Assembly (NCBI GenBank): GCA_949295995.1
Contig: CASFNK010000010.1
Coordinates: 1-42,588 of the forward strand
DNA: 42,588 bases
Direction: 5' to 3'
Origin: an uncultured Pseudomonadota bacterium
Lineage (GTDB): Bacteria; Pseudomonadota; Alphaproteobacteria; RF32; CAG-239
Both the position numbers and the translations under genes were made by a program. This document shows positions 25,276-34,774 of this stretch, piece by piece. Under the pieces are notes generated by a model. It ran no database searches, had not been told where the DNA came from, and saw nothing but the letters and a program-made list of their open reading frames with translations. Position 1 is the first letter of the stretch, and each line of letters opens with the position of its first letter.

Positions 25276-26772
25276 TTACAGAGTTAAACCACCTGACCGA
25301 GGAGCATAAACAGCCTGACTGACATGGTCTGCTTTTCTTCTGGCTATACTTCGTTGAAACCATCTATGAGATAAATTCTGACCTCTAGGTAACAAACTTT
25401 TATCAAATTTTTTAAAATCCAAACTTTCTCGTACTCTTTTAAGTTTTAACAACTTATTAATTTCAGCAATTTCTTTTTGAAATACTTTATCAACATCAAC
25501 ATATTCCGACAACACTTCGGGATGCTCTCGCACACTAACCATTTTCATATCACCATCTGTTTGTCCATAAATCTGTTGCGACAAATCATGGTAATCATAT
25601 TTTTTTGTTTCCGGATTATAAATGCGGTAAGAATAAATAATGGAGCGTTGTTGAAAATATTCTTCATTATTTTGTTCTGTTTCTTTCAAATAAGGCAACT
25701 GTTCAGCCTCTTCCTTCACGATACCGCTAAAATCTTCAATATATTTATGTAGCTCATCGTTCCATTGAATATATGTAAAGCTCATCAGTTTTGGCAGATT
25801 AGAAAAATATTTTACAATTTTTTGCTTTTTCTCTTCATCTGTAAGCTCTTTTTTGGCATTGATTTTTTTCAGATATTGAACAAGAGATTTAGCTGGAGCC
25901 CCAAACATACTATAATCTTCATATTTTTCTTGCTCCAAATAAGTATTAATAGAATAGATTAACTCTTCAAACGAGGCACTGCGTTCATCATCAATACATA
26001 GATTAAAAAGATTTTTAACACTCAAATTTTTAGAACCTTCTTTATACTGACGACTTTCAAGTAAAAACTTAGTTTTAAAATGCTTAATCTCGTGCAAAAT
26101 CGTCCGCTTAACTTCATTATCTTTCATAAGGGCGCGTTCATAAACATTATATAGTTTTTGCTCCTTAAGACTTTTTTGGGCCAAAACCTGGTCTTTAGCA
26201 TCCCAATAAGTCAGCAAAGGATTTGCTTTTTCCAAATCTCTAATTTCTTTTTCATTTTTCTGAGCCATCAAATAATCATTTTTATTTAAAGAGATAATCT
26301 CATTGGTAATCCAAATACAATTTTCATAACTTAGTCCTTGAGCATCAATATTAACCGGTTTACCTTCCTGATTTGTATATTTAATATTTTGAGTGGCATC
26401 ATCAAACTCAGCATGATTATAAACATCTTGGCGACGAAACTGCAATCCTGCCTTTTGAGCAAACTCCGAAATAAATTCATCACTAATATGAGGAAAACTG
26501 TTAAACAAAACTTTATCAGCTCCAAGCTGAATATTCGGCAACGGCTTATTTAGTTCATTAAGATAATTGTCTCTGTCAAGATTAACGCGTCTGGGAGGAA
26601 TTTCCAAAGACAAAGCTCTAGTGGCAGAAATATCAATTTCAGGATACCCAGCCGGTGTAGTCAAAACCTGCTTCAAAGCATAGTTTTTGTTTTTAAGAGC
26701 TTGATATGGCTTCAATACAAACAATTCACCATTGGTGCCCACAAATATATTACCATCTACATCATACTGCAT
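25276..26772 (-). CDS. Large hypothetical protein with HEXXH motif, metalloprotease-like
   Basis: This protein of about 498 aa contains TILHEIKHFKTKFLL (HEIKH at 227-231) followed 30-40 residues later by CIDDERSASFEELIYS, which could supply a third zinc ligand as in gluzincins. It is charged and helical with no signal peptide or membrane segment, and its C-terminal 50 residues are basic. The start is ATG 26772, with GAGGA 4-5 nt upstream; the GTG at 26805 lacks a site. It converges with the CE-clan protease gene only 10 bp away. A delivered protease is a hypothesis; HEXXH alone also occurs by chance. Confidence 0.7.
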   Translation of the reverse strand: MQYDVDGNIFVGTNGELFVLKPYQALKNKNYALKQVLTTPAGYPEIDISATRALSLEIPPRRVNLDRDNYLNELNKPLPNIQLGADKVLFNSFPHISDEFISEFAQKAGLQFRRQDVYNHAEFDDATQNIKYTNQEGKPVNIDAQGLSYENCIWITNEIISLNKNDYLMAQKNEKEIRDLEKANPLLTYWDAKDQVLAQKSLKEQKLYNVYERALMKDNEVKRTILHEIKHFKTKFLLESRQYKEGSKNLSVKNLFNLCIDDERSASFEELIYSINTYLEQEKYEDYSMFGAPAKSLVQYLKKINAKKELTDEEKKQKIVKYFSNLPKLMSFTYIQWNDELHKYIEDFSGIVKEEAEQLPYLKETEQNNEEYFQQRSIIYSYRIYNPETKKYDYHDLSQQIYGQTDGDMKMVSVREHPEVLSEYVDVDKVFQKEIAEINKLLKLKRVRESLDFKKFDKSLLPRGQNLSHRWFQRSIARRKADHVSQAVYAPRSGGLTL

Positions 26773-26852
26773 ATCTTCCTCACTTTTCTTCCTATATACT
26801 AACACAAATTTAAAATATTGTAAATATTTGTCTAAACTTATGTAATTATGTC

Positions 26853-26888
26853 AAACAAAAAGCCTCTCAAAAGAGAGGCTTTTTGTTT
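26853..26888. terminator. Perfect 16-bp hairpin terminator
   Basis: AAACAAAAAGCCTCTC and GAGAGGCTTTTTGTTT form a perfect 16-bp stem with an AAAA loop. On the minus strand it ends the frameshifted gene whose last codon is at 26894. It also insulates the HEXXH gene downstream. Confidence 0.9.
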
Positions 26889-26893
26889 TATAA

Positions 26894-27450
26894 TCAGCAA
26901 GTAAGCATATCTTCGGGAATATTAACTTTCACAGTTAATAAGTTATCAAACCCTAACTCTATTTGATTAGAGCTCCAGATAAAATCATCTCCGACAGGAG
27001 CTTTTTCTCTTTTGCCATAGAAACTTACGTCTTATAGGTTTCTTGATCGACCACCAAGATATGCCGGCTACCAAAATCTCCGCAAGCAAACACGACAAAT
27101 TTTGCAGATATCTTACTAAAACTAATCCCCTGAAGTTTAGGTAAACGTTCAAAATTTCTATTGCCGTTTGATTGTTCAAATAAAACATTTTTTAATCCGA
27201 TATACTCAATGATTTTTTCAAAATCTTCGAGCATTAGAACTTCATGAGATAATTCAATATATGCCACCCACGGAATTTTTTGCTTTTCGACATAGTAAGA
27301 ATTTAAAATATCTTGACGTGATTGCGGCTTTGCTCTTTCTCTTTGCTTTGCCAACCAATCATCAATCAAATTCTCGACCCCACATCGATTAGAGCAAACG
27401 TCTTCAAGAAAACAGTGCCCTCCAAAAATTTTACAAAACCAAGATTTCAT
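26894..27450 (-). pseudogene. Hypothetical gene with a one-base frameshift
   Basis: The frame from ATG 27450 encodes 141 residues ending VVDQETYKT at a TAA (27025-27027). A second frame continues with clearly protein-like sequence, from DVSFYGKREKAPVGDDF to PEDMLTC and a TGA at 26894-26896, immediately before a perfect terminator. Restoring one base in the TATAAGACG region (27031-27039) joins them into a protein of about 184 residues (ETYK-DVSFYG). The N-terminal part has Cys residues (WFCKIFGGHCFLEDVCSNRC) and no recognised domain. The cause may be decay, programmed shift or a sequence error. Confidence 0.75.
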
Positions 27451-27564
27451 AAGGCTTTAGTTTTAAAATTATACATCACATAAAAATTTCACTTTGCTTA
27501 AAAAAAGCACAATCTATTAAATTTGTTAACATTTACGTCCAGCAAAGCACGCTTTAAAATAACA

Positions 27565-27590
27565 AAAAGCCCTCACGAATGAGAGCTTTT
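27565..27590 (-). terminator. Terminator of tRNA-Ile2
   Basis: On the minus strand AAAAGCTCTC pairs with GAGGGCTTTT around ATTCGT and runs into a T-rich stretch, immediately after the tRNA 3' end. Confidence 0.75.
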
Positions 27591-27592
27591 AA

Positions 27593-27669
27593 TGGTGGGC
27601 CCAGATGGACTCGAACCAACGACCAGACCGTTATGAGCGGCCTGCTCTAACCAACTGAGCTATGGGCCC
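27593..27669 (-). tRNA. tRNA with CAT anticodon, probably tRNA-Ile2
   Basis: A 77-nt tRNA on the minus strand. The acceptor GGGCCCA pairs with TGGGCCC, then discriminator A and encoded CCA (27595-27593). The anticodon loop CTCATAA gives CAT. The acceptor and the GAGCAGGC...CTCATAA...TGGTCG anticodon region resemble the lysidine-modified tRNA-Ile2 more than elongator or initiator Met tRNA, so I favour Ile2 (AUA decoding after TilS). Initiator Met is excluded because the acceptor end is paired. The assignment between Ile2 and elongator Met needs a covariance model. Confidence 0.9.
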
Positions 27670-27807
27670 GTAAATATTACAGGCAAGAAAGTAGGACAAT
27701 TTACCATCATAGTCAAGAGATTTTTAACATACCAACAAGTTATGTAACGATTTCTTAAATTATATTTGTTATTGTGCCAATCAGGATTAATCTGGTAAAA
27801 AAATAAA

Positions 27808-28569
27808 ATGCAAAATTCAAACAACTACCCCACATATTCTTGGAATGGCTTTACCACACAGTACGAATATATTCAGTTTTCTAAAAAAGCCAAACTAACG
27901 GTTTTGTACATTCACGGTCTGTCCTCAAATCCTTGGGGACGCAAACCTGAAGCCGTAAAAGAATTATGTCGCGAACTAGGCCTTAATTTTTACCGATTTG
28001 AATTACTGGGTCATGGTATTGACAGTATCAACTATGAAAAAACAGACTTTAATCTTTGGAAATCGCAAATTTTAGACATTATTGATACACAAATCAAAGG
28101 CGATTTTATCATTGTCGGACACTGTATTGGCGGCTGGCTTGGACTATTAGCGGCACAAGAGCGTCCACAAAGACTAAAGGGGCTGATTTGCACCTCAACT
28201 GCGCCCAATTTAACCGAGCTCATGGAAATGCAAATGTCTCCCTCGCAGCGTTCTGAATTACAGACTAAAGAAAAAGTCATCATAAAAATTGAGCGCATGG
28301 TTTTCACCTTTACCAAACAGTTTATAGAAACCGGCATTGGCAACGCTATACTTGAGCAAGATAATATTCCCATCACCTGCCCTGTTCAACTGATTCAAGG
28401 TCTGCAAGATACTTTTATAGATTGGAAAATCATCTACAAAATTGCTCAAAAACTCACCAGCCAACAAGTAACCATAAAATTGCTCAAAAACAGCAATCAT
28501 CATCTGCAACACCCGTTAGATTTGGCAGAAATTAACAATTCTTTGCGTGAAATCACTCAAAACCTTTAA
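27808..28569 (+). CDS. Alpha/beta hydrolase with cysteine nucleophile, copy 1
   Basis: This 253-aa protein has the alpha/beta hydrolase core: oxyanion segment YIHGLSSNPWGRK (34-46), the nucleophile elbow GHCIGG with Cys106 in place of Ser, Asp201 in QGLQDTFIDW, and the catalytic His in SNHH (231/232). A Cys elbow of the form G-x-C-x-G-G occurs in dienelactone hydrolases; nearly all other bacterial esterases have Ser. It is about 60 bp upstream of a paralogue with the same substitution. No signal peptide, so it is cytoplasmic. The substrate is unknown. Confidence 0.9.
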   Translation: MQNSNNYPTYSWNGFTTQYEYIQFSKKAKLTVLYIHGLSSNPWGRKPEAVKELCRELGLNFYRFELLGHGIDSINYEKTDFNLWKSQILDIIDTQIKGDFIIVGHCIGGWLGLLAAQERPQRLKGLICTSTAPNLTELMEMQMSPSQRSELQTKEKVIIKIERMVFTFTKQFIETGIGNAILEQDNIPITCPVQLIQGLQDTFIDWKIIYKIAQKLTSQQVTIKLLKNSNHHLQHPLDLAEINNSLREITQNL

Positions 28570-28631
28570 CTTGACAAAATCTATTTTTTCTCTACATTAA
28601 GCATAAAATTATATTATTAAATTTATGCATT

Positions 28632-29408
28632 ATGAAAAAGACTATTATTAACAAACAACTGTACCATTTTGCAGGACATTCACTTGCTTATGAGTACTGT
28701 CAATTTAACGCCAAGAGTGATGTAACGGTTATCTTTGTTCACGGACTACGAGCTAACCCTTGGGGACGAAAAGGAGACACCATCAAAGCGACTTGCCAAG
28801 AATTAGACATCAATTTTTTAAGATTTGATTTGCTTGGGCATGGAGACGATAAAGACAATTTTCTCTTATGTGATTTTAACTCGTGGAAACAACAACTCCA
28901 AATCATTATCCAGCGTTATGTACATAACGATATCATAATGATAGGGACTTGTGTTGGAGGTTGGTTATCCTTATGCACCGCCGAAAAATTTCCCAATCGC
29001 ATAAAATCAGTAATTTGCCTCAGTGCCGCCCCCGACTTGATAGAGCAAATGTTGCTTCGAGCAACTCCGGAGCAACTGACATGTCTTAAAAACACCGGTT
29101 TTGTTGAAACAAGAATTGAAAAATATCACTATATATTTTCTCAAAACTTGTGGACCAGCTTTTTGAGCAACAATCTGCTCAAACAAGACAAAATCAACAT
29201 AACCTGCCCTGTTTATCTCTTGCAAGGACAAGATGACATTTTTATCGATTGGCATTCGGTGCTCAAAGTTTGTGAAAAACTAGCCAGCACTGAGGTTGTA
29301 ATGAAAATCTTAAAAAAGAGCAATCATCACATGCAAGACAAAGAAGCTCTTCTTGAGCTCAAACGCTCTTTGCAAGATGCTTATGCAAAAATTCAAAAAG
29401 AGGGCTAA
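28632..29408 (+). CDS. Alpha/beta hydrolase with cysteine nucleophile, copy 2
   Basis: This 258-aa protein is a paralogue of the preceding gene. It shares FVHGLRANPWGRKGDT, the elbow GTCVGG with Cys107, QGQDDIFIDW with the acidic residue (201/202), and SNHH (232/233). The conserved W in GGW after the elbow and IDW after the Asp mark a subfamily distinct from common lipases. It ends in a terminator at 29395-29419 that includes its stop codon. Probably co-transcribed with copy 1. Confidence 0.9.
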   Translation: MKKTIINKQLYHFAGHSLAYEYCQFNAKSDVTVIFVHGLRANPWGRKGDTIKATCQELDINFLRFDLLGHGDDKDNFLLCDFNSWKQQLQIIIQRYVHNDIIMIGTCVGGWLSLCTAEKFPNRIKSVICLSAAPDLIEQMLLRATPEQLTCLKNTGFVETRIEKYHYIFSQNLWTSFLSNNLLKQDKINITCPVYLLQGQDDIFIDWHSVLKVCEKLASTEVVMKILKKSNHHMQDKEALLELKRSLQDAYAKIQKEG

Positions 29409-29419
29409 CCCCTCTTTTT
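29395..29419 (+). terminator. Terminator after the hydrolase pair
   Basis: AAAAAGAGGG and CCCTCTTTTT form a 10-bp stem around CTAAC, followed by T residues. It overlaps the end of the second hydrolase gene. Confidence 0.85.
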
Positions 29420-29456
29420 TATATTTAAAAACAAGTAAATAGCTTCAAAAGTTTAT

Positions 29457-29909
29457 TTATTCAATTAAACTTTCCAACACATTATGATTATGGGCAAAAT
29501 CTTTAACAATAAAGGTTGTTACCGGTGCTTTTGAATATTTATCAAACAACAATCCATGCCCCAAACACAACCCGACATTAATGTTAAATTCGGTTTCCAT
29601 TTCGTTGAGATAATTTGCCTGAGAAAGCGGGTCGCAACTAGCCCCTTTCATATCCGGACTAATCTCGGAAGCCTCCAATCCGCTTTGCTTGCAGTTAATT
29701 GAGAAAACTTCAAACCCTTCATTTTGTAAAATCTCCACTAATTTATCAGCATATTGTTGCATAGATAAACAATTAGCAATTCCAATTTTTTTGTAGCCCG
29801 AGACTTTCATAAATTCAATTAATTCCAACAAACGTGAGCGTTTTGATTTTGCCAAAGCCTGAAAAGCGTTTTTCATTTCTTCTTTATCTTCAGTTGAATA
29901 GCTTACCAT
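29457..29909 (-). CDS. DUF1847 protein, short form
   Basis: This 150-aa protein carries the DUF1847 core: KIGIANCLSMQQYADKLVEI, CKQSGLEASEI, GASCDPLSQANYLNE, VGLCLGHGLLFDKYSKAP and VTTFIVKDFAHNH. Typical members begin with a Cys-rich metal-binding segment and run to about 200 residues; that segment is absent here. The ribosome-binding site GGAGAG 7 nt before ATG 29909 argues that this is the true start and not a truncation by annotation. The remaining cysteines could still bind a metal. The function of the family is unknown. Confidence 0.88.
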   Translation of the reverse strand: MVSYSTEDKEEMKNAFQALAKSKRSRLLELIEFMKVSGYKKIGIANCLSMQQYADKLVEILQNEGFEVFSINCKQSGLEASEISPDMKGASCDPLSQANYLNEMETEFNINVGLCLGHGLLFDKYSKAPVTTFIVKDFAHNHNVLESLIE

Positions 29910-29976
29910 ATTGATTCTCTCCGTTAATATTTATGATTATTTTAACAAAGACAAAAATAAAAACAATCACAAAAAA

Positions 29977-30003
29977 AAGAGGCAGAATAAATTTCTGCCT
30001 CTT
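29977..30003 (-). terminator. Terminator of rpoD
   Basis: AAGAGGCAGAA pairs perfectly with TTCTGCCTCTT around a 5-nt loop and on the minus strand continues into eight T. It starts about 17 bp after the rpoD stop. Confidence 0.9.
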
Positions 30004-30019
30004 GTAAAGTTTTATCTCA

Positions 30020-32098
30020 TTATTGGTCAAGGAAAGAACGTAACTTTCTTGAACGAGACGGATGTTTTAACTTGCGCAATGCTTTCGCCTCAATCTGACG
30101 AATACGCTCACGCGTAACATTAAACTGTTGTCCGACTTCTTCCAAAGTATGGTCTGTGTTCATACCAATACCGAAACGCATACGCAACACCCTCTCCTCT
30201 CTCGGAGTTAAAGAGGAAAGAATACGAGTACAAGTTTCTTTTAAGTTGGAATGGATTGCGGAATCCAACGGCTGTAAAGCGTTATCATCGGCAATAAAAT
30301 CCCCCAAAGAAGAATCTTCCTCATCGCCGACCGGAGCCTCCAAAGAAACCGGCTCTTTGGCAATTTTCATAACTTTACGAACTTTTTCCAAAGGCATGGA
30401 GAGGCGCGCAGCCAATTCTTCAGGTACCGGCTCACGTCCCATTTCGGAAAGCATTTGCCGAGAAGTTCTAACCAATTTATTGATTGTTTCAATCATATGA
30501 ACCGGAATACGAATAGTGCGTGCCTGGTCTGCAATCGAGCGAGTAATAGCTTGACGTATCCACCAAGTTGCATAAGTTGAGAACTTGTAGCCGCGGCGAT
30601 ATTCAAATTTATCAACGGCTTTCATCAAACCGATATTACCTTCTTGAATCAAATCCAAGAATTGCAAACCACGGTTTGTATATTTTTTGGCAATGGAAAT
30701 AACCAAACGCAAGTTGGCTTCAATCATTTCCTTTTTAGCTCTATCGGCTTCACGTTCACCTTTTTTGATGGTATCAACCATACGGCGATATTCCGAAATC
30801 GGCAAACCGCATTCCTGAGCCATTTGAGCTACGGAATCTCTGAGTTCCACGATTTCAGCCCCATATTTTTCAACAAACATTTGCCAATGCTTATCTTTTT
30901 TATGAGACATTTTTTCCAACCAATTGGGGTCAAGCTCAGATTTTTGATAAGCTTCTAAGAAATCTTCGCGTTTAATTTTGCAAGACAAGGCATAGCGTAA
31001 GAGTTTTCCTTCCAAGCCCATCAAGCGTTTGTTCAGTTCATTGAGTTGTTCAACCAATTGCTCCACACGTGTTGCATTCAAGTGAATTGAGCTCATCAAC
31101 TCCACTAATTCTTTTTTAACTTGCAGATATTTTTTCTCAACGGCAGAAGAAACGGACTTACCGGCAATAATAGCCGCTACGCGTTGATTTTGAATTTTCT
31201 TCAAATCATCATAGTAGCTGGAAATTTTGGTTAAGATATCCAAAACCGGCTGTAAAAGAGCTTCTTCCATAGCGGCAACGGAAGCCGACATTCTTCCGCC
31301 GACACCGTCCTCATCATCCTCATCACTACCGGAAACACCTTCATCTTCGCCGTCTTCATCGGAAACAGCTTCTTCATCTTCATCTTCGACATCATCTTCG
31401 ACGGTATCTTCCAACTCAATATCATCGGTCAAATCATCGTCAATATCGTCCAAATTATCTTTCGTAGCGATTTCTTCTGCCACTTTTTGCAAATCATCGA
31501 CAGATGCTTCCTCGTCTTCATAGACCATAGCTTCGGCATCATCACCGTACATCATTTCCAAATCGACGATATCACGGAGTTGCATTTTACCGTTAAGCAA
31601 ATCATCACGCCAATCGGCAATGGCTTTAATAGTCATTGGGCTTTCGCACAAGCCGTCAATCATAACTGTTTTACCAGCTTCAATACGTTTAGCAATGGCA
31701 ATTTCGCCTTCACGAGACAAGAGCTCGACGGTTCCCATTTCTTTCAAATACATACGAACCGGATCATCCGAACGCCCTAATTCCCGTTCATCAAAATTTC
31801 CGCTTTCGTTATCTTCATCATAATCTTCATCTTCGTCGTTTTCTTGTTCAAAATTATCGACATCCGACTCAGAAATAATGCTGATTCCCATATCGGAAAT
31901 TTCAGCCATAATATCTTCAATTTGTTCAGAGGATTCACGTTCGGAAGGCAGAGCCTTATTCAGTTCTTCGACCGTAATATAGCCTCTGGCTTTGCCTTTT
32001 TCAATCAGTCTTTTGACTGCGCTTCCTAAAGAATCAATCAAAGGGGCATCGTTAATGCCGCCTTCATAATAGTCTTGATTTTCATCGGTATCTGACAT
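30020..32098 (-). CDS. rpoD: RNA polymerase primary sigma factor RpoD (sigma-70)
   Basis: This protein of about 692 aa is the housekeeping sigma factor. Region 1.1 ([13 protein letters not shown]) is near the start, region 1.2 is [22 protein letters not shown], and a long Asp/Glu-rich insert (about 185-275) precedes the non-conserved region. Region 2 contains [20 protein letters not shown] and [20 protein letters not shown]; region 4.2 has [20 protein letters not shown] near the C terminus. The start is uncertain: ATG 32098 has GGGA 6 nt upstream, while ATG 32110 and GTG 32146 would add 4 or 16 residues. dnaG and yqeY upstream form the macromolecular-synthesis cluster, with rpsU missing. Confidence 0.97.
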   Translation of the reverse strand: MSDTDENQDYYEGGINDAPLIDSLGSAVKRLIEKGKARGYITVEELNKALPSERESSEQIEDIMAEISDMGISIISESDVDNFEQENDEDEDYDEDNESGNFDERELGRSDDPVRMYLKEMGTVELLSREGEIAIAKRIEAGKTVMIDGLCESPMTIKAIADWRDDLLNGKMQLRDIVDLEMMYGDDAEAMVYEDEEASVDDLQKVAEEIATKDNLDDIDDDLTDDIELEDTVEDDVEDEDEEAVSDEDGEDEGVSGSDEDDEDGVGGRMSASVAAMEEALLQPVLDILTKISSYYDDLKKIQNQRVAAIIAGKSVSSAVEKKYLQVKKELVELMSSIHLNATRVEQLVEQLNELNKRLMGLEGKLLRYALSCKIKREDFLEAYQKSELDPNWLEKMSHKKDKHWQMFVEKYGAEIVELRDSVAQMAQECGLPISEYRRMVDTIKKGEREADRAKKEMIEANLRLVISIAKKYTNRGLQFLDLIQEGNIGLMKAVDKFEYRRGYKFSTYATWWIRQAITRSIADQARTIRIPVHMIETINKLVRTSRQMLSEMGREPVPEELAARLSMPLEKVRKVMKIAKEPVSLEAPVGDEEDSSLGDFIADDNALQPLDSAIHSNLKETCTRILSSLTPREERVLRMRFGIGMNTDHTLEEVGQQFNVTRERIRQIEAKALRKLKHPSRSRKLRSFLDQ

Positions 32099-32275
32099 GT
32101 CAATTCCCATAAAACCGGTTTTAAGTTCAAAAATTTGCGGATTCACAAATGAATCCCACTACTGCAGCTAGCAAACATTTAATAATTTATGTACGATTTG
32201 TCAACACCTGCATTTGACAAAACAATTGGCGTAAACGACTATTTTCCCGCAAAACCTTGCCTGACGGGAGTTTTA

Positions 32276-34105
32276 TCAAATAACATTTTGTGTATTAAGT
32301 AGCGTTTCTTTTTCTTTTTTCAAGGATTCATAGTGCAAATAAACATCTTCGGGAAGCGACTCGGAAACTTGCATAATTCGCAAACATTCTTTTATCTCAT
32401 TTTCGAGCTGTTTAAGTTGAACTTCGATAATTTTGGTATCAATTTCTTCTCTGATTTTATTAATATAAGGATTTTGCTGACGAAACATCTCAAATTCCCA
32501 CAAAGAAGCCAATTCTTTTCCCAGTCCTTTGTCCTGTAAAGCCTTGCAAACATCTTCACTTTTGAGGTCGGTATCTTCGCTGTTATGTGAAATCTCAAGC
32601 AATACATCAAAAAATTTGCGTAATTTTTCATTAGGAATGTCAAACATTCCCATTTTTTCCTCATATTCGGCAATCAATTCGGGATAAAAGACCATTGCCG
32701 CCAAAACAAATTTAACCACCAATTCATCCAAACTGACTTTTGGTCGTTCAATATGAGCATTTTGAGTTTTTCGCTCATCAGGACGCGCAAAATTTTTAGT
32801 TTTTTTAGAAGAATATTGATTTTTCCAAAAACCTCGTCCCAGTTCGTTATAGATATAGTTTTGCATTTCTTGACTATAGTAGCCGCGAACTTTTTCATCT
32901 TGAATTTTAGCCACTTCTTCCATAACGTTTTTTTCAATTAAGGCCTTTTGTTCAGGAGTATCAAACACACGACCTTCAACATTTTTGCGCCATAGGAGCT
33001 TGACCAAAGGCGTTGTATTTTGCAAATATTCGGCAAAAGCATCATGCCCGTGAGCTTTTAAGAACTCATCGGGATCCATTTTATCGGGTAAAAAGACATA
33101 TTTAAGAGAGTATCCGGCTTTTAAGATAGGTAAACCTCTGTCAATTGAGCGAATGGCAGCTCTGATACCGGCCCCATCGCCGTCAAAACAAAGCGTTGGT
33201 TCAGGGCAAACTTTCCAAGCCTCGGCAATTTGGTCTTCGGTTAAAGCCGTACCAAGCGGTGCCACCGCATAGCCAAAGCCATATTTATCAAGAGCAATCA
33301 CATCCATATAACCTTCGCACACAATAATATTGCGCGCGGCAAAAGCTCTATCACGTGCATTATTTAGATTATATAAAACTCGACGCTTATTAAACAACGG
33401 TGTTTCGGGAGAGTTAAGGTATTTAGGTTGTCCGTCTCCCATAATTCTGCCACCGAAAGCAATCACCCGACCGGCCTTATCCATAATCGGAATCATCACG
33501 CGATCGCGAAAGAAATCATGCGAGCGGCGGCTTTTGTCTTCAGGAATGGCAATTAAACCCAACTCGGCCATATCATGTTCTGAGATACCTTTAGAAGCAA
33601 GCAAGGCTTTTAATCCGTTATTATTCGGTGCATAGCCTAAGCGAAATTTAGTAATTATGTCTTCCTCAAACCCGCGATGATGAAAATAATCCATTGCTCT
33701 TTGTCCTTCGGGCAAATGCAAAGATTTTTCAAAAAAGCGGCAAGCCATTTCCATAATATCATAAAGCGAATTACGCTTAACGGCTTCTTCATGACTTTCT
33801 TTAGAAATTTGCGGCACTTGCAAACCGGCTTTATCGGCTAATTTGTGAATGGCATCCATAAACGGAAGATTATTAGCTTCCATTTCAAACTTAATAATAT
33901 CACCGTGAGCACCGCAGCCAAAACAGTGATAAAAACCTTTAGCTTCGTTAACGGTAAAAGACGGCGTTTTTTCGTTATGGAACGGGCAACAGGCTTGATA
34001 TTCGCGTCCTTTGCGAACCAATTTTACCTTTGATGAAACCACGTCCACAATTGAGACTTTTGCTCTCAGCTCATCACAAAATTTCTGTAAATCAATCCCC
34101 GCCAT
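32276..34105 (-). CDS. dnaG: DNA primase DnaG
   Basis: This 609-aa protein synthesises replication primers. The N-terminal CHC2 zinc finger shows Cys40, His43, Cys61 and Cys64 (CCPFHNEKTPSF, FYHCFGCGAHGD). The Toprim core has IVCEGYMDVIALD and CFDGDGAGIRAA. The C-terminal helical domain (about 450-600) should bind DnaB. Length is normal. It lies about 130 bp upstream of rpoD; a terminator separates it from yqeY, so it probably has its own promoter in 34106-34130. Confidence 0.97.
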   Translation of the reverse strand: MAGIDLQKFCDELRAKVSIVDVVSSKVKLVRKGREYQACCPFHNEKTPSFTVNEAKGFYHCFGCGAHGDIIKFEMEANNLPFMDAIHKLADKAGLQVPQISKESHEEAVKRNSLYDIMEMACRFFEKSLHLPEGQRAMDYFHHRGFEEDIITKFRLGYAPNNNGLKALLASKGISEHDMAELGLIAIPEDKSRRSHDFFRDRVMIPIMDKAGRVIAFGGRIMGDGQPKYLNSPETPLFNKRRVLYNLNNARDRAFAARNIIVCEGYMDVIALDKYGFGYAVAPLGTALTEDQIAEAWKVCPEPTLCFDGDGAGIRAAIRSIDRGLPILKAGYSLKYVFLPDKMDPDEFLKAHGHDAFAEYLQNTTPLVKLLWRKNVEGRVFDTPEQKALIEKNVMEEVAKIQDEKVRGYYSQEMQNYIYNELGRGFWKNQYSSKKTKNFARPDERKTQNAHIERPKVSLDELVVKFVLAAMVFYPELIAEYEEKMGMFDIPNEKLRKFFDVLLEISHNSEDTDLKSEDVCKALQDKGLGKELASLWEFEMFRQQNPYINKIREEIDTKIIEVQLKQLENEIKECLRIMQVSESLPEDVYLHYESLKKEKETLLNTQNVI

Positions 34106-34129
34106 TTCACACCGAAAACACCACCAAGA

Positions 34130-34175
34130 AATTCAAAAGCACCTCTCTCGAAGAGAGATAACGTGCTTTTGAATT
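34130..34175 (-). terminator. Compound hairpin terminator between yqeY and dnaG
   Basis: AATTCAAAAGCAC pairs with GTGCTTTTGAATT, enclosing a second hairpin CTCTCTCGAAGAGAG. The outer stem is 13 bp. It lies 13 bp after the yqeY stop and would limit read-through into dnaG. Confidence 0.75.
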
Positions 34176-34187
34176 TTGAACAAAATT

Positions 34188-34640
34188 TTAGCTAAGCAAA
34201 GACTTAATCATGGAAGAGGCTTTAGCCATATCCAATTGACCGGCATATTTAGCTTTCAACTCACCCATAACTTTGCCCATATCACGCATGGATGCGGCAC
34301 CTGTTTCTGAAATAATAGATTTCAACACGCTTTCAATTTCCGCCTCACTCATTTGTTTGGGCAAAAACTTTTCAATCACTTTAATTTCGCTTAATTCTTT
34401 ATCGGCCAAATCTTGACGATTTCCTTCAACATACATCTTGATAGAGTCATTGCGTTGTTTAATCATACCTTGCATCATTGAGAGCAATTCGGCATCGCTG
34501 GCTTGAGCTTGACCTTTACCTCTGGCCTCAACGTCTTTTTCCTTCATCCCGGCAATAATCAAACGAACGGCACTAACCGTTGAAGTATCTTTATTGAGCA
34601 TAGATTCTTTGAGAGTCTTCTGCAAATCTTCTCTTAACAT
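34188..34640 (-). CDS. YqeY/GatB-like protein
   Basis: This 150-aa protein is a member of the YqeY family, related to the C-terminal tRNA-binding tail domain of GatB. Characteristic segments are LNKDTSTVSAVRLIIAGMKE, MIKQRNDSIKMYVEGNR and FLPKQMSEAEIE, then GASSMRDMGKVMGEL-like SMRDMGKVMGELKAKY. Length is standard. It lies upstream of dnaG-rpoD, a conserved neighbourhood in many proteobacteria. It may aid tRNA-dependent amidation, but the precise role is not established. Confidence 0.92.
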   Translation of the reverse strand: MLREDLQKTLKESMLNKDTSTVSAVRLIIAGMKEKDVEARGKGQAQASDAELLSMMQGMIKQRNDSIKMYVEGNRQDLADKELSEIKVIEKFLPKQMSEAEIESVLKSIISETGAASMRDMGKVMGELKAKYAGQLDMAKASSMIKSLLS

Positions 34641-34774
34641 TTTCTTCTCCTAATATGTTGCATTTGAGGCAAGGATAAACACATCATCTAAAAAATGCAA
34701 GTCCCTAATCAAGTCCTCTTGTCATTTTTTATGAAATACACTAAATTAAAACCACGCAATAAAGGAGATAAAAA

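Noticed and set aside
31227..31523. Ser-rich plus-strand open frame
   Set aside because: It is the antisense reading of the Asp/Glu-rich insert of rpoD.
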